Under the pieces are notes generated by a model, which was not told the DNA's origin, did no database searches, and saw only the letters and a list, made by a program, of their open reading frames with translations. A DNA stretch of 64,000 nucleotides, from NCBI GenBank assembly GCA_005281725.1, contig SSBO01000008.1:3640671-3704670 (forward strand), written 5' to 3'. Of this stretch, positions 62,526-64,000 are shown piece by piece. The position numbers and the translations under genes are program-made. Origin of the DNA: Wuchereria bancrofti (lineage: Eukaryota; Nematoda; Chromadorea; Rhabditida; Onchocercidae). Position 1 is the stretch's first letter; the number at the start of each line of letters is the position of its first letter.

Positions 62526-64000
62526 TTATTTGGTGAAGAAGTATGCAATGAGAATGAGAATGAGAATGAAAGTAAAAAAAAATATAATTAAAAAAAATCT
62601 CTTTTGTCGTGCCCTTTGTTGATATATAACAGCTCGTTGCACTGCTGTTGCACCCTGAAAAAAATTTTTTTTTTTCCTTTCATTTGTTCAAATGAAAAAG
62701 AAAAAAGCAGCAAAATATATCTTAAATTTAAAACATAACAAAAATTCTGTAATTTTAACAAGAATAATATTTTGAAATTGTCCCACACTGAAGTATTAAA
62801 ATACTTAATATTTTAAATAATAAAACTACTACACCTGTTGTACTTGCATAGATGCATGTTCCACATTTGCTTCAATACTATCCATAATTTCACCTTGATC
62901 ATGCACAATTCTCGCCAAATCTTTCATTACCTGTGTCACATCACTGATATCCTGATCAAGCTGTCTCATCGCCTGAATATATAAATCATAGACAAGTTAC
63001 TAATTCTAATATTGCTCTCTAATCGTTTTATTCATCCTTCTTTGTTTTAAAATATTTTTTTAGAAGTAATTTATTTGCATATTTCCTTTTTTGAAAAGCA
63101 TACAGAAACATTGCAACAAAAAAAAAATAAATATTTATGTAGAAAATTACAAAAATTTCAGATTGTGTAAGTAGGAGAATTTTCGAGTTAAAGAAATTGA
63201 TTTGAAATTAATTTAGAGAAAGTTGTAACAAGCAACTATTCTTTAAAATTTCTTATTGAATTTCGAACAGTTAAAAATTAGTATAAATATAAAGTAATAA
63301 AATTGACTTAAGTTGTACGACATCGGACGCAATATACCTCCTACTTCATCTGCAAATTTATCAGAGAAATAAAATGGATCATGACTCGTTCAAAGCAAAT
63401 GTCCATAATGCTTCCTTCACAATCATTAAGTAAATTATAGTTGTAAAAAACAATGCTAATAAATTTTGTTTAAATTAATCACCTACTAGCACATAGAAAG
63501 TTAAATTATAACAAAACTTGAAATACTAATAAAAGAAATAAGCTGTAAAAGTGACCTCACTCCTTTCTCGAATTTCCGTCAGATGCTGCTGGTGTTGAAT
63601 CTGGAGTTGCTTTCGTTCCTGTTGTCCATTATCGTTTACTTGTTCTATCTATAATAAAAACAACAAACGATCAACAATGACATTCTTATAAAAGAAACAA
63701 ACAAAAAAGCTTCTTATGGACTTGTAATGTATGCTGAAAAATTAATGTTTATATGGATGGGAGAAAATAACTACGTTGAAATTAATTCCATAATTTGTAA
63801 ATTTTGAATTCATGTCTATTAAAACTTCTCAATTTCCTTGAAGCAAGATAAATGTTTTCTCTCTTTCCTCCTTTGTTTCGCTTCATATATATCACAGGTC
63901 ATCATTCTTTAAAATATAATATCCCAATCTTAAAACTAGGAGTTAGGTATGTCTCAGCAGTTACCTGATGGCTAACTTGTTGATCCTGAGCAGCTACTGC
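62526..64000 (-). CDS. Syntaxin (STX7/12 endosomal type), 3' part, 5' end outside window
   Basis: Four exons in gene order: 64000(beyond)-63965, 63648-63556, 62972-62835, 62654-62526, all in phase. The exon at 62972-62835 holds the Qa-SNARE motif: MRQLDQDISDVTQVMKDLAR, then IVHDQGEIMDSIEANVEHAS. It has a central Gln at the ionic layer position. VQQGATAVQRAVIYQQRARQ follows, and then a C-terminal tail anchor (FFLIIFFFTFILILILIAYF) ending FTK. The upstream exons are Gln-rich (QVNDNGQQERKQLQIQHQQH). NVE..x..VQQ and A.xYQ with a basic juxtamembrane patch fit endosomal syntaxins 7/12/13 better than plasma-membrane ones. The N-terminal Habc domain lies beyond the window edge. Confidence 0.88.
62553..62573 (-). 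repeat. Hexanucleotide repeat inside the syntaxin membrane anchor
   Basis: Three to four copies of GAGAAT (plus strand) lie within the final syntaxin exon. On the coding strand they read ATTCTC, encoding a run of Ile-Leu in the tail anchor. Confidence 0.85.

Overview
The window is eukaryotic, AT-rich nuclear DNA that reads as a nematode genome, most likely a filarial (Onchocercidae) species. The evidence is many short introns with TTTTCAG/TTTTTAG acceptors and GTAAGT/GTATGT donors, nematode-type orthologues (dyf-1/TTC30, rpl-4, rps-17, ubxn-1), BEL/Pao remnants, and a bacterial-type ferrochelatase split by introns. Inherited ferrochelatase of alpha-proteobacterial type is a known feature of filarial worms. 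I cannot assign a species. There are no bacterial operons, CRISPR arrays or recognisable tRNA/rRNA genes. Exon joins below were derived by hand from splice motifs, reading phase and family conservation.

Layout. 1-5.6 kb: AT-rich DNA with a 30-bp in-frame minisatellite running into a small Shisa-like membrane protein gene (+). 5.7-8.1 kb: complete 8-exon ferrochelatase (-). 11.5-14.8 kb: unrecognised 419-aa coiled-coil protein (+). 15.0-18.3 kb: near-identical inverted arms (about 1 kb each) made of BEL/Pao pol 3' ends, enclosing a UEV-only TSG101-like gene. 18.4-20.1 kb: MESH1/HDDC3 (-), divergent from DEK (+, 20.5-23.4 kb). 24.5-26.4 kb: UBXN1 (-). 27.7-28.8 kb: unknown 179-aa protein (-). 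29.8-31.8 kb: rpl-4 (+). 32.9-33.7 kb: LysM protein (-), divergent from an SR splicing factor (+, 34.6-36.7 kb). 37.6-41.1 kb: CABLES (+). 42.3-43.7 kb: rps-17 (-), divergent from FAM76 (+, 44.6-46.7 kb). 49.3-55.2 kb: dyf-1/TTC30 (+) with an RFX X-box just upstream. 56.3-60.7 kb: PWWP protein with a Cys-rich module (+). 62.5-64.0 kb: 3' part of an endosomal-type syntaxin (-).

The genes are mostly unrelated housekeeping functions: haem, translation, chromatin, splicing, ubiquitin/p97, vesicle fusion and cilia. They are arranged as divergent and convergent pairs rather than as one pathway. The most notable items are the transferred ferrochelatase, the palindromic BEL/Pao structure around a truncated ESCRT-type gene, repeats that carry splice-site-like motifs, and an SR-gene intron flanked by 100-bp-spaced direct repeats for which no frame-preserving GT-AG boundary can be found.
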